Shown piece by piece: positions 7,854 to 15,000 of a DNA stretch of 21,114 bases. The stretch covers positions 1 through 21,114 of the forward strand of contig JAZLIT010000111.1 of NCBI GenBank assembly GCA_045617525.1, in the 5' to 3' direction. Source of the stretch: JAZLIT01 sp045617525 (GTDB lineage: Bacteria; Bacillota; Bacilli; Bacillales_A; Planococcaceae). The notes beneath the pieces were generated by a model. It ran no database searches. It was not told where the DNA came from and was given only the letters and a program-made list of their open reading frames with translations. The translations under genes and the position numbers were made by a program. Position 1 is the stretch's first letter. Every line of letters starts with the position of its first letter.

Positions 7854-8335
7854 TTAACGGCTAAACTGCAGTAATTGAGTTTCTTTTCCTAAGTATATTT
7901 CCGTGCCTAGTCTACTAATCTCAGTAAAGCCTACTTTTCAAGCAACTTGATTGCGCGTAGATTCGTTTCATGTGTCTCAGCCTCAAGCGTTGTAATCCCT
8001 AATTTAGAAGAAGCATAAGTAATGATTTGCTCAGCAGCATGCACGCCGATTCCGTGTCCCCATAAATTACTATCTCCAATAGCAATCCCTAATTCAACAG
8101 TAGAACCATTTATACGGGCTAAATCTCCGTAGCCAATTAAGTGATGTTCATATTCAATTCCTAATCGAATGAAATCATTAGGGGGATTCGTGACGCAGTT
8201 AACCCACCATGAATAAAGTTCCTCTGCATCTCTGTTTTGCTGCCAATCGTTTGCCTCGCAAAATTTTTCATCTTTACTCCATGTTACTATTGTTTCGAAA
8301 TCTTCAAGTTTAATCGCACGAATATTAATGTCCAT
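7854..8335 (-). pseudogene. GNAT-family N-acetyltransferase with frameshifted C-terminus
   Basis: The intact part (134 residues to a TAG at 7933-7931) is a GNAT domain of the RimJ/RimL type: MDINIRAIKLEDFETI, then ELGIAIGDSNLWGHGIG (acetyl-CoA loop) and ETHETNLRAIKLLEK. Family members continue after LLEK with a conserved LGF strand. Here that strand is present in the next frame: VGFTEISRLGTEIYLG and on to FSR, stop at 7854. Restoring one A in the AAAA run at 7938-7935 joins them into a 160-residue protein. As read, the enzyme lacks its last two strands, which normally complete the acetyl-CoA fold. The AAGGGG site overlaps the upstream stop codon, so it is coupled to the phosphatase gene. The substrate is unknown. 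Confidence 0.8.
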
Positions 8336-8341
8336 AAGTGT

Positions 8342-8926
8342 TTACCCCTTATTATGTAATGCTAAGTAGTCTGTGTCATTATAAAAGTGAATAACCCATC
8401 TACCTTCATCAAATTCAATTTCACTTAAGCAGACATTCCCGAGCACAGTTTTACTCGATCCAATTTCCCCGTTTGAGAGTACTGATAAAATAGCGTTAAT
8501 TACTGCACCATGCGCGACTAATATGATGCGCTTATTCGGCCAATCGTGCACCAGTTTTTCTAGTCCTACAAGTATACGTGCGCTTAAAGCTGGTCTTTCT
8601 TCTTGATTCGGATATATTTTATCCGGAAATTTTGAAAGTCGCTCTTCTATACTTAATCCCTCTGCATCTCCATAATCCCGTTCAATAAATGCCTTCCTTT
8701 CACTAAACGGAAGTTGCATTTTTTCATTGATAATGAGTGCAGTTTGCTTCGCACGTGCTAAGGGACTTGAGATGACAACATCCCACTGCGCGTTCTCCAA
8801 ATAATCTCGGCATTGCCTAGCTTGTAGGATACCAACCGAATTTAGCGGAATATCGGTTTTACCTTGTAGGCGACCATCCCTATTCCAGTCTGTTTCACCA
8901 TGGCGTACAAGGCATATTAATGTCAT
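8342..8926 (-). CDS. Histidine phosphatase family protein (phosphoglycerate mutase-like)
   Basis: A 194-residue cytosolic phosphatase of the branch-1 histidine phosphatase superfamily, close in size and pattern to Bacillus PhoE/YhfR-type enzymes. The catalytic RHG is LVRHGETDWN (His9), with Arg58 in SSPLARAKQT, a probable acid residue Glu82 in ERDYGDAEG, and second His139 in LVAHGAVINAIL. It should hydrolyse a phosphomonoester by a phosphohistidine intermediate; the substrate is unknown. I chose the ATG at 8926, with AAAGGAG properly spaced. The frame extends upstream to 9055 but would add 43 residues with no homology. It forms a two-gene unit with the acetyltransferase gene. Confidence 0.9.
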   Translation of the reverse strand: MTLICLVRHGETDWNRDGRLQGKTDIPLNSVGILQARQCRDYLENAQWDVVISSPLARAKQTALIINEKMQLPFSERKAFIERDYGDAEGLSIEERLSKFPDKIYPNQEERPALSARILVGLEKLVHDWPNKRIILVAHGAVINAILSVLSNGEIGSSKTVLGNVCLSEIEFDEGRWVIHFYNDTDYLALHNKG

Positions 8927-9088
8927 AGCTTGGTCTCCTTTCCCAAGTACTGTTGCTAAACTAAATATACTATATGCAATATCTTTTCTCCTATATAAAT
9001 TTCTGAATTTTTGGTAACGGGAGGAATAAATAAGACAGCCAAATGTGAAGCTCACATACTTAAAAGTTTAATATCTCCATAAAATGCA

Positions 9089-9127
9089 AAAAGCTAAGCG
9101 CCAGATTTTAATCTGAGCTTAGCTTTT
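9089..9127 (-). terminator. Rho-independent terminator of the diguanylate cyclase gene
   Basis: An 11-bp stem AAAAGCTAAGC (9089-9099) with GCTTAGCTTTT (9117-9127) encloses a smaller CAGAT/ATCTG hairpin. On the minus strand it ends in a U run, and it starts 3 bases after the stop codon. Confidence 0.85.
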
Positions 9128-9129
9128 CT

Positions 9130-10308
9130 TTACAGTGTAATATGGACTAGCTTGTTACGCCCCTGTTCTTTTACTTGATAAAGTACCTCGTCGGCACAAT
9201 CAAATAATTCTTCGACTTCACCATAACTTGAACAATAGGCCGTTGCACCGCCTACACTTACTGTTACATACTCCGAAACTTTTGACCCGGCATGTGGGAG
9301 CCTTAATTTTTCAATCTCTAAAGATAGGGTATTAAACAAATTAATTTCACCTGTATCAGCATCAGCTGCCCAATGTTTAACTGCAATAAACTCTTCGCCA
9401 CCCCAACGTGCAGTTATATATCCATGCTCGTTTGCATGGTGATTTATTTTTTTAGCTACCTTGTACAGGACCATATCGCCTTCTGTATGACCATATAAAT
9501 CATTGTATTGCTTGAAAAAATCAAGATCAATCACAAATAATGTTAATCTTTGAGGGACTGGATCTTTCGCCAAGATGTTTTCTATATACTTTTTAAAACC
9601 ACGTCGATTATTCATTTGCGTTAAAAAATCATAATTTGCTTCACGCTCAAAACGCTCCGAAAGTGCCTTCGATTTTTCGTATTCTTGTTTTAGTTTTTCA
9701 TTTGCCATATAGGTATTCCTATATGCTTTATACATACTCCTTGATAAGGAAATCGCTACAATATCTATAGTAATGACAAATAATATTAATAACCCTGCTA
9801 CGCCCGAATCTGTCTGAACAACTTGTATCCCAAATATTAATAACAACGATGTTAAAACTGTTAATGAAACAATAAATGTTGTGGGTAAATAAATCATTGC
9901 ACCATAAAATACAAGACAAAATGTAAATATGATTAAATGCATGGAAATTTGTTGATCTACTATTGAAACAGAGGTACCCCAAAAAATCGTAATAATAACA
10001 GATAAATAGATAAAGTTCTCTTGTGTAGTAATAGACCCCATTCGTTTACCACGTAACCAAAAAAACTGTATAAAAATAAACGATGAAACATTAAATATAA
10101 AAAAGCCACTATATAATAGCGTAAATAATTCGAAATAAGGGATTTCATTACCAAGATATATCACAGATATAGAATTGGATACTAATATCCATCCAATAAA
10201 ACCTATATAAAGTAAGTTCAATTTCGATATGCGTTCCATATTATGAAGAAGACGATCTTCTCTAAATTTATTTTCAATTAGTTTAGTGGTAGGTACTGAT
10301 TGTGTCAT
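9130..10308 (-). CDS. Membrane-bound diguanylate cyclase (GGDEF domain)
   Basis: A 392-residue protein predicted to make cyclic di-GMP from two GTP. The N-terminal half (about residues 28-195) has six hydrophobic segments and no recognised sensory domain. A charged linker/coiled coil (about 197-225) leads to the GGDEF domain, which starts at YDFLTQMNNRRGF. The active-site loop is GGEEF (303-307) in ARWGGEEF, and the metal-binding Asp is in FVIDLDFFKQYND. The I-site RxxD position reads NEHG, so product inhibition by the classic site is not expected. The RBS is GGAGGGG. It is monocistronic, with its own terminator and two candidate promoters. Confidence 0.93.
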   Translation of the reverse strand: MTQSVPTTKLIENKFREDRLLHNMERISKLNLLYIGFIGWILVSNSISVIYLGNEIPYFELFTLLYSGFFIFNVSSFIFIQFFWLRGKRMGSITTQENFIYLSVIITIFWGTSVSIVDQQISMHLIIFTFCLVFYGAMIYLPTTFIVSLTVLTSLLLIFGIQVVQTDSGVAGLLILFVITIDIVAISLSRSMYKAYRNTYMANEKLKQEYEKSKALSERFEREANYDFLTQMNNRRGFKKYIENILAKDPVPQRLTLFVIDLDFFKQYNDLYGHTEGDMVLYKVAKKINHHANEHGYITARWGGEEFIAVKHWAADADTGEINLFNTLSLEIEKLRLPHAGSKVSEYVTVSVGGATAYCSSYGEVEELFDCADEVLYQVKEQGRNKLVHITL

Positions 10309-10331
10309 AGATCATCCCCTCCAATCAGACC

Positions 10332-10360
10332 AGTATATAATTAATATTTTAACGATACAA
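10332..10360 (-). promoter_or_regulatory. Sigma-A-like promoter proximal to the diguanylate cyclase
   Basis: On the minus strand a -35 TTGTAT (10360-10355), a 17-base spacer and a -10 TATACT (10337-10332) lie 24 bases before the start codon. The expected transcript has a very short leader. A 15-bp palindrome AGTATT-AAA-AATACT (10398-10412) sits about 40 bases further upstream and could be an operator. Confidence 0.5.
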
Positions 10361-10479
10361 ATTTGATGTACTCAATTTTGAAATTAAGTTATTTTTGAGT
10401 ATTAAAAATACTAAATTTGTAAAATATAGTTTTAGCGTATACATATTGGATTAATATTCCTGTAATATTCTTTTCTAGC

Positions 10480-10538
10480 ATTCGAACTCCCCATTATAAT
10501 TGTGTTATTATTCGATGCAATTCTCGTCCTATTCGAAC
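10480..10538 (-). promoter_or_regulatory. Second promoter for the diguanylate cyclase, flanked by ATTCGAAC repeats
   Basis: On the minus strand a -35 TTGCAT (10520-10515), a 16-base spacer and a perfect -10 TATAAT (10498-10493) would start RNA near 10486, giving a leader of about 180 bases. Two identical 8-mers ATTCGAAC (plus strand 10480-10487 and 10531-10538) lie 51 bases apart. One covers the predicted start site and the other sits upstream of the -35. No factor is recognised. Confidence 0.45.
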
Positions 10539-10584
10539 ACCTCTATTTCAACACTCAACGTCATAATGTTCCAACAAAAAAGAC

Positions 10585-10611
10585 AAAAAAACTCCAGAAG
10601 GATTCTGGAGT
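10585..10611 (-). terminator. Rho-independent terminator of the DUF606/Crp operon
   Basis: A 9-bp perfect stem ACTCCAGAA (10591-10599) with TTCTGGAGT (10603-10611) and a 3-base loop has an A run on its left, which is a U run on the minus strand. It begins 14 bases after the stop of the last gene. Confidence 0.9.
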
Positions 10612-10625
10612 TTAAATATTTTAAT

Positions 10626-11075
10626 TTATGCAGTAACTGTCTTTTTCTCATAGCTAAATATAAAGATACCCACAAACATTAAAAGTAACCCTGTAATATC
10701 TAGCAAGCTAATTGGCGTCTTTGGCAATGCTAATAACCCAACTGCATCAAAAACAAGCGAACTTGTCAGCTGCGCTATTACGCTTATAATAACGGCTTTT
10801 GTGGGTCCAAGCTTTTTCATCGCACTCATAATCGAATAAATAACACCTATCCCAACAAGTCCAAATAGCCAATAAATCGGCTGCATCCCACTTAAGTCAA
10901 ATAAATCCTTACTTGCGAAAATAAGGCCAAAAACAAGTGACACCATGCTCCCAGTTAATAACACAAACGCCGTTGATGCCCAACCACTCACATGGACATT
11001 TAAATGGCGGTTAAATATATTTTGAGTGCCGACTAATGCGCCCGCCACTAATGCTAATATCAATCCTACTACCAA
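10626..11075 (-). CDS. DUF606/YdcZ half-size membrane protein, predicted N-out
   Basis: A 149-residue membrane protein with five predicted segments, of the DUF606 (YdcZ) branch of the drug/metabolite transporter superfamily. Lys/Arg are concentrated in the first and third loops and the C-terminal tail (6, including KKLGPTK and EKK). Loops 2 and 4 have 2 and the N-terminus none, so the positive-inside rule predicts N-terminus out and C-terminus in. The start is TTG at 11075, 8 bases after AGGAG, which overlaps the end of the upstream regulator gene. Its partner at 11753-12178 has the opposite charge pattern. The transported substrate is unknown. Confidence 0.85.
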   Translation of the reverse strand: MVVGLILALVAGALVGTQNIFNRHLNVHVSGWASTAFVLLTGSMVSLVFGLIFASKDLFDLSGMQPIYWLFGLVGIGVIYSIMSAMKKLGPTKAVIISVIAQLTSSLVFDAVGLLALPKTPISLLDITGLLLMFVGIFIFSYEKKTVTA

Positions 11076-11077
11076 TT

Positions 11078-11740
11078 TTATCGCTCCTCGTAAATATTAT
11101 GCTTCGCCAATTCATGTAATTTCTCACGATCCAAAATTCGAATTTTACGATTTTTCCGTTCTAAATAACCTTCTTCACTTAGCTGACCAATGATGCGATT
11201 TAAATGGCGATAGCTCGTGCTAATTAAATCCGCCACATCACGTAATTGATGTACAGATAGCGTATCCTCTTCCGTCGTCATTGATAGTAAATAGCTCGCC
11301 AAGCGTACCTCTACGCTATACATCAAGTTAAAGCGTGATGCATTCGCATTTATATAAAACTTGCGTGTTAATGTTTCCAAAATAAAGGTCATAAAAGGCA
11401 AATATTGCATGCCATATTGATGCACGATCGACAGTGGCAATTTCAACATGGTCACATCCGTAATCGCCTCAAGTGTATTTAAATACGGTGCGTGCTGCAC
11501 AAATTCAATATCGCCAAGAACCGAGAATGGTCCATTAAATGCTAAAATGAGCTTTTTGCCCTCATCTGAAGCGGCAAACACCTTAACACGGCCTTCCACA
11601 AGGAAATACAAATACTCCGGCTGTTCCCCCTGTTGCAAAATAAGCTGGCCTTTATGAAATTTAGAAATCGATAAGTTTTGCAATAAAACCTCACTCATTA
11701 CTTCGTTTAAATGAAATTGTTCAATAAAAGCACGCTCCAC
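11078..11740 (-). CDS. Crp/Fnr-family transcriptional regulator
   Basis: A 220-residue regulator with a cyclic-nucleotide-binding-type beta-barrel (about residues 15-120, GQLILQQGEQPEYLYFLVEGRVKV), a dimerisation helix, and a C-terminal winged helix-turn-helix (VADLISTSYRHLNRIIGQLSEEGYL). It has no cysteine, so no FNR-type iron-sulphur cluster. The cAMP-pocket Arg-Ser motif is not evident, so the signal is unknown. I chose the GTG at 11740, 8 bases after AGGAGG. The upstream in-frame GTG at 11749 touches that site and cannot use it. The AGGAGG overlaps the stop of the preceding membrane gene, so the three genes are translationally linked. It probably controls the flanking transporter genes. 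Confidence 0.9.
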   Translation of the reverse strand: MERAFIEQFHLNEVMSEVLLQNLSISKFHKGQLILQQGEQPEYLYFLVEGRVKVFAASDEGKKLILAFNGPFSVLGDIEFVQHAPYLNTLEAITDVTMLKLPLSIVHQYGMQYLPFMTFILETLTRKFYINANASRFNLMYSVEVRLASYLLSMTTEEDTLSVHQLRDVADLISTSYRHLNRIIGQLSEEGYLERKNRKIRILDREKLHELAKHNIYEER

Positions 11741-11752
11741 AAGAGTCACCTC

Positions 11753-12178
11753 CTACATACTAATTAAAATCGCACCAACCATCATCACAGCTAAGCCAAT
11801 GATTTGCTTGCGTGCAATTGGCTGTTTATTCATATTAAAGAAACCAAATGTTTCAATTAGCACAACAATACCAAGTTGACCAAGTAAAATCGATGCATTC
11901 GTCACTGCTGCACCAATATAAGACACCGCAATTACACTTGATGCAACCACGAGTGCGCCAAACGATCCACCGAATAAATACAACGGCTTCACCTGACGAA
12001 TCCCCCTAAATTCTTCATCCTTCTTGAACAAGTAGATTAGTAATGCCCCAGCACCACCAACTGCTTGAGTAATCATTGCAGTTGACCAAATACTTACCTC
12101 TGTTCCGATTGTTGCGTTAAATACGTTCTGTAAGGCGATAAAAAATCCGCTTAACACGGCAAAAATAATTCCTGGCAT
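11753..12178 (-). CDS. DUF606/YdcZ half-size membrane protein, predicted N-in
   Basis: A 141-residue, five-segment membrane protein of the same family as the gene at 10626-11075. All eight Lys/Arg outside the membrane segments lie in loops 2 and 4 (KKDEEFRGIRQVKP and NKQPIARKQ). The N-terminus, loops 1 and 3 and the C-terminus have none, which predicts N-terminus in and C-terminus out, the reverse of its partner. It is the first gene of the operon: a TATAAT at 12251-12246 and a palindromic site lie upstream. A short AGGA site precedes the ATG. Confidence 0.85.
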   Translation of the reverse strand: MPGIIFAVLSGFFIALQNVFNATIGTEVSIWSTAMITQAVGGAGALLIYLFKKDEEFRGIRQVKPLYLFGGSFGALVVASSVIAVSYIGAAVTNASILLGQLGIVVLIETFGFFNMNKQPIARKQIIGLAVMMVGAILISM

Positions 12179-12199
12179 AAAATCCTCATTTCTAACTTG

Positions 12200-12214
12200 T
12201 CGCCTGTTGCGACT
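12200..12214. promoter_or_regulatory. Inverted repeat in the leader of the DUF606/Crp operon
   Basis: GTCGC (12200-12204) and GCGAC (12210-12214) are separated by 5 bases. The site lies between the predicted transcription start (about 12239) and the start codon at 12178. It could be an operator or a small leader hairpin. Confidence 0.3.
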
Positions 12215-12245
12215 GTTTCACATTGATGACTTTATTTAACCACCA

Positions 12246-12275
12246 TTATATACGACATTAAAGGACATATGTCCC
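12246..12275 (-). promoter_or_regulatory. Promoter with overlapping 12-bp palindrome, DUF606/Crp operon
   Basis: On the minus strand a perfect -10 TATAAT (12251-12246) has no good -35. Instead the perfect palindrome GGACATATGTCC (12264-12275) covers about -36 to -25 relative to the predicted start near 12239. A palindrome of two 6-base half-sites fits a dimeric Crp/Fnr-type protein, so autoregulation by the operon's own regulator is the natural guess. Its position over the -35 favours repression. Confidence 0.5.
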
Positions 12276-12302
12276 GTTAAAGCGTTTTCATAAAAAATAA
12301 AA

Positions 12303-12353
12303 CAAAAAAAAACCAGATGCATGGGCGATTTCCATGGACCTGGATTCCTAATT
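12303..12353 (-). terminator. Probable terminator of the YxjI-like gene
   Basis: On the minus strand CCAGG and CCATGG segments pair with CCATG and CTGG segments across an internal loop, followed by nine U residues (plus-strand A run ending near 12315). The stem is imperfect (about 4 + 5 bp), but the U tract is strong. It begins about 30 bases after the stop. Confidence 0.6.
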
Positions 12354-12384
12354 ATCTATCTGTTTGAAGAAAAATATTTTAACC

Positions 12385-12882
12385 TCACCCAAAAACTGCA
12401 GCCGAGTTATTAGAACTATCCGCCTTCACGCAATCAATTGCTACAACAATCGAAATAATAAGTTCCTCCAACTCCTCGTCTAAAATCTGCACACGATACG
12501 TATCGCCCCATGAAATCCATTCCTTACTGACATTGCCGACAACTTCGCCCTTTTTCATTACATCAAATTCCATGTCCCACCAATTACCATTTACTTCAAT
12601 GTCTGTGCCTGTAATTGTATATTTTGGTTTTAAAAAAGTGAATTCCTTTTTAATCGTAACCATTTCACGACCGTTTACTTCCACAAAAAATGTCGGCAAC
12701 ACGCTAAATACTTTTTTTGTGATCATCGCTACTTCAGAACGGGATTCATTGTAAATTGTATAGCTTTTCGGGATTTTCATAAAGCTTCCTTCCACGTTAT
12801 ACACTGGATTTTGCTGTGCATCAAGCACATTAAATTTACCACTTAAGCTAAATACCTTTTGTTTGATATAGTATTCCTTCAT
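12385..12882 (-). CDS. LURP-one-related/YxjI-like protein
   Basis: A 165-residue soluble protein of the LURP-one-related (Tubby-like beta-barrel) family, matching Bacillus YxjI in length and pattern. It begins MKEYYIKQKVFSLSGKFNVLD, followed by regular beta-strand repeats (YNVEGSFMKIPKSYTIYN, VAMITKKVFSVLPTFFVEV, YTITGTDIEVNGNWWDMEF). The C-terminal hydrophobic helix LIISIVVAIDCVKAD is typical of the family. The function is unknown in bacteria; plant relatives have been linked to membrane or stress responses. AGGGG precedes the ATG. Confidence 0.85.
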   Translation of the reverse strand: MKEYYIKQKVFSLSGKFNVLDAQQNPVYNVEGSFMKIPKSYTIYNESRSEVAMITKKVFSVLPTFFVEVNGREMVTIKKEFTFLKPKYTITGTDIEVNGNWWDMEFDVMKKGEVVGNVSKEWISWGDTYRVQILDEELEELIISIVVAIDCVKADSSNNSAAVFG

Positions 12883-12944
12883 TTAAATATCCCCTTTTAT
12901 TTCTATTACCTTTCTATACTTGAATGGTAAGAAAAAAGTTTCAT

Positions 12945-13829
12945 TTATCTTGTATTATTTAACCAATTTATTTCTCTTACGGCCTCATCAATATGGTCAA
13001 CGCCAATAATATCAATGGCTAGCGCGTTCATCAGCTTGGCTTTCTCTGCTTCTGCTACGTTCTCAGAGGGCATCAAAATATAGGAAAAGGCATTTTTCGC
13101 AGCAATTAGCGTTTTCGCATCGGCACTGCCAATTTCTTTAACATTGCCCTTTGCATCAATTGCGCCTGTAACCGCAATTCGCTGCTCATTTTCAAATAGT
13201 CCTTGCTCGAAAAGTCCATTTAAGGCTAGTGCAAGACCTGCGCTATCACCATCGACATCATCACGCTGTAAAAAAGTATCGACAAATGGGGATTCCACTT
13301 GAAGATAGGCATTCACATTGTCGGCCATCTGCTGAAACGGTTCATTCGCAGATTTTATATAGCTTAACAGTTCTTGATTCTTTGAAATGTAACGCATGCG
13401 ATTGTTAATTTTTTGCATAGTCAATATTTCGCCCAGTATTCCTTGCTGCATAACTTCTTTCATTTTAGTAGCATCTTCAATATATGTCCCCAGTTCGGAA
13501 TACACAACTAGTACATAAATACCAGAATCCGGGTTCACCAAAACCGGATCAGACTCAGCAACTACCTCGTATGTAATCTTTTCATAATTTATAAGGCTAT
13601 AATCAAATAATAATAAAGCGAGCATCACTACTCCAACCCCAAGAAAAACCTTGTCCCACTTTTTAACATTCCGAAACACCAAAAGACTTACTAGAACGAT
13701 TAAAGTAGCGACAAAATTAGCTAGCACAAACTGATATCCACTAATCCAATTCATTAAATAGGCAAATAATGCGGAAACATACAAAATAAACGGTAACGAA
13801 GCTAAACTGATATATTTATAATCATTCAT
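12945..13829 (-). CDS. Membrane-anchored Lon-type (S16) Ser-Lys protease domain protein
   Basis: A 294-residue protein with three N-terminal hydrophobic segments (about 7-28, 33-52, 61-81) and a C-terminal Lon proteolytic domain. The catalytic Ser is Ser196 in DGDSAGLALAL, and the catalytic Lys is Lys239 in IGSADAKTLIAA. They are 43 residues apart, the same spacing as Ser679-Lys722 of E. coli Lon. There is no AAA+ ATPase domain and no recognisable PDZ, unlike YlbL-type proteins. The domain between the membrane segments and the protease (about 85-185) is unassigned. If the third segment exits outward, the protease would face outside the membrane. It should act on unfolded or flexible membrane-proximal substrates. 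The RBS is GGGG before ATG. Confidence 0.8.
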   Translation of the reverse strand: MNDYKYISLASLPFILYVSALFAYLMNWISGYQFVLANFVATLIVLVSLLVFRNVKKWDKVFLGVGVVMLALLLFDYSLINYEKITYEVVAESDPVLVNPDSGIYVLVVYSELGTYIEDATKMKEVMQQGILGEILTMQKINNRMRYISKNQELLSYIKSANEPFQQMADNVNAYLQVESPFVDTFLQRDDVDGDSAGLALALNGLFEQGLFENEQRIAVTGAIDAKGNVKEIGSADAKTLIAAKNAFSYILMPSENVAEAEKAKLMNALAIDIIGVDHIDEAVREINWLNNTR

Positions 13830-13880
13830 CTAATCCCCCTAACCACCCCTTAATTTTACACTAAATTCCAATAATTACTC

Positions 13881-13923
13881 AAAAAATCCCCCTCATGCAA
13901 CTGTATAAGCGTGCTGAAGGGGA
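13881..13923 (-). terminator. Terminator of hslO
   Basis: On the minus strand CCCCTTCAGC (from 13922) pairs imperfectly with GCATGAGGGG (to 13888), followed by a U run (plus-strand A run 13881-13886). It starts about 20 bases after the hslO stop. Confidence 0.65.
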
Positions 13924-13942
13924 AATGTATTTAATTAAGCTG

Positions 13943-14824
13943 TTACTTTCCTTTTAACAACTGCTCTAAATTTTCTTTTGTGAAGTGGTAAGTTTCATTA
14001 CAGAAATGGCAGTTTGCCTCTGCTTGACCGTCCGTATCAATCATATCCTGAATTTCTTCATTTCCAAGACTTGTAATTGCGTTGGAAATTCGCTCTCTCG
14101 AACATTCACATTGGAATTTCACCGGCATCTGTTCAAAAACACGTACATTTTGTTCACCCAGCATAACCATTAGCATTTTCTCTGGTGTCATGCCATCTGA
14201 AAGCATTGAAGCAATTGAAGGAAGTTCCGCTAACCTTGCCTCTAACGCTTGTATAACCTCTGCCTCTGTATTCGGCAGAAGCTGAATCATAAACCCACCC
14301 GCTGCAAGCACCGTATGATCATCCGCATTCACTAAAACACTTACACCTAATGAAGATTGTACTTGCTCAGAATTAGTGATATATACATTAAAATCCTCGC
14401 CAATTTCACCTGATTCAAGTGGTACATACCCAATGTGAGGTTGCTGCATGCCGATATCCTTCGTCACCGTTAATAGGCCATTCATGCCAACTGCTGCCTT
14501 AACATCCTGGTGGCCATGCTCATTTAGTGCTAAGTCGATTTTCGGATTTGAAACGTAGCCCCTAACATCGCCATAAGCATTGGCATCAATTAAAATCGTG
14601 CCAATCGGACCGCCACCTTCTAGTTTTATCGAGTATTTTTCATCACCCTTTAACATCGCACCCATCATCACACTTGCTGTCATTGAACGGCCGAGTGCAT
14701 CTGCTGCTGTTGCTAATGTTTGATGACGACGACTTGCCTCGCGAATTGTATGTGTCGTTTTTACAGCATAGGCACGTACTTGGTCATTGTAGGCTAGTGC
14801 TTTTACTAAATAATCTTGATGCAT
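13943..14824 (-). CDS. hslO: Redox-regulated chaperone Hsp33
   Basis: A 293-residue cytosolic holdase activated by oxidative unfolding. The substrate-binding domain starts at DYLVKALAYNDQVRAYA. The zinc-binding redox switch is complete: Cys239-X-Cys241 (QCECSRERI) and Cys272-X-X-Cys275 (NCHFCNETYHF). Zinc release and disulphide formation turn the chaperone on under oxidative stress. AGGAGG lies 8 bases before the ATG. It stands alone here, not in the tilS-hpt-ftsH context in which hslO often occurs. Confidence 0.97.
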   Translation of the reverse strand: MHQDYLVKALAYNDQVRAYAVKTTHTIREASRRHQTLATAADALGRSMTASVMMGAMLKGDEKYSIKLEGGGPIGTILIDANAYGDVRGYVSNPKIDLALNEHGHQDVKAAVGMNGLLTVTKDIGMQQPHIGYVPLESGEIGEDFNVYITNSEQVQSSLGVSVLVNADDHTVLAAGGFMIQLLPNTEAEVIQALEARLAELPSIASMLSDGMTPEKMLMVMLGEQNVRVFEQMPVKFQCECSRERISNAITSLGNEEIQDMIDTDGQAEANCHFCNETYHFTKENLEQLLKGK

Positions 14825-14845
14825 TTATTTCATCCTCCTGTTTAG

Positions 14846-14880
14846 GAATGAGTCTGAAAACTAATGCCTCATTCTTTTTT
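14846..14880. other. Hairpin in the hslO leader
   Basis: GAATGAG (14846-14852) and CTCATTC (14868-14874) can pair, and a T6 run follows on the plus strand. On the minus strand it would lie in the hslO 5' leader just upstream of the ribosome binding site. No plus-strand gene needs a terminator here. No known riboswitch signature was seen. Confidence 0.25.
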
Positions 14881-15000
14881 CTTGTTGTAATTTATCTGGT
14901 ATTGCTTCCCTTGTTTAACAGCAATGTTTATCCGCGTTATTTTAACTTAATAATCATTAAGAGTCGAATGATATACTCCCATACTTATCAAAATACAAAA

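Noticed and set aside
8927..9055. Longer N-terminus for the histidine phosphatase
   Set aside because: The catalytic RHG must be near the N-terminus, and AAAGGAG precedes the ATG at 8926.
9728..10154. Two minus-strand ORFs of 84 and 64 codons inside the diguanylate cyclase gene
   Set aside because: They are out-of-frame readings of the hydrophobic N-terminal half; the main frame carries the conserved protein.
14846..14880. T-box or other riboswitch in the hslO leader
   Set aside because: No T-box core (TGGNACCGCG-like) or other known aptamer signature is visible; only a single 7-bp hairpin.
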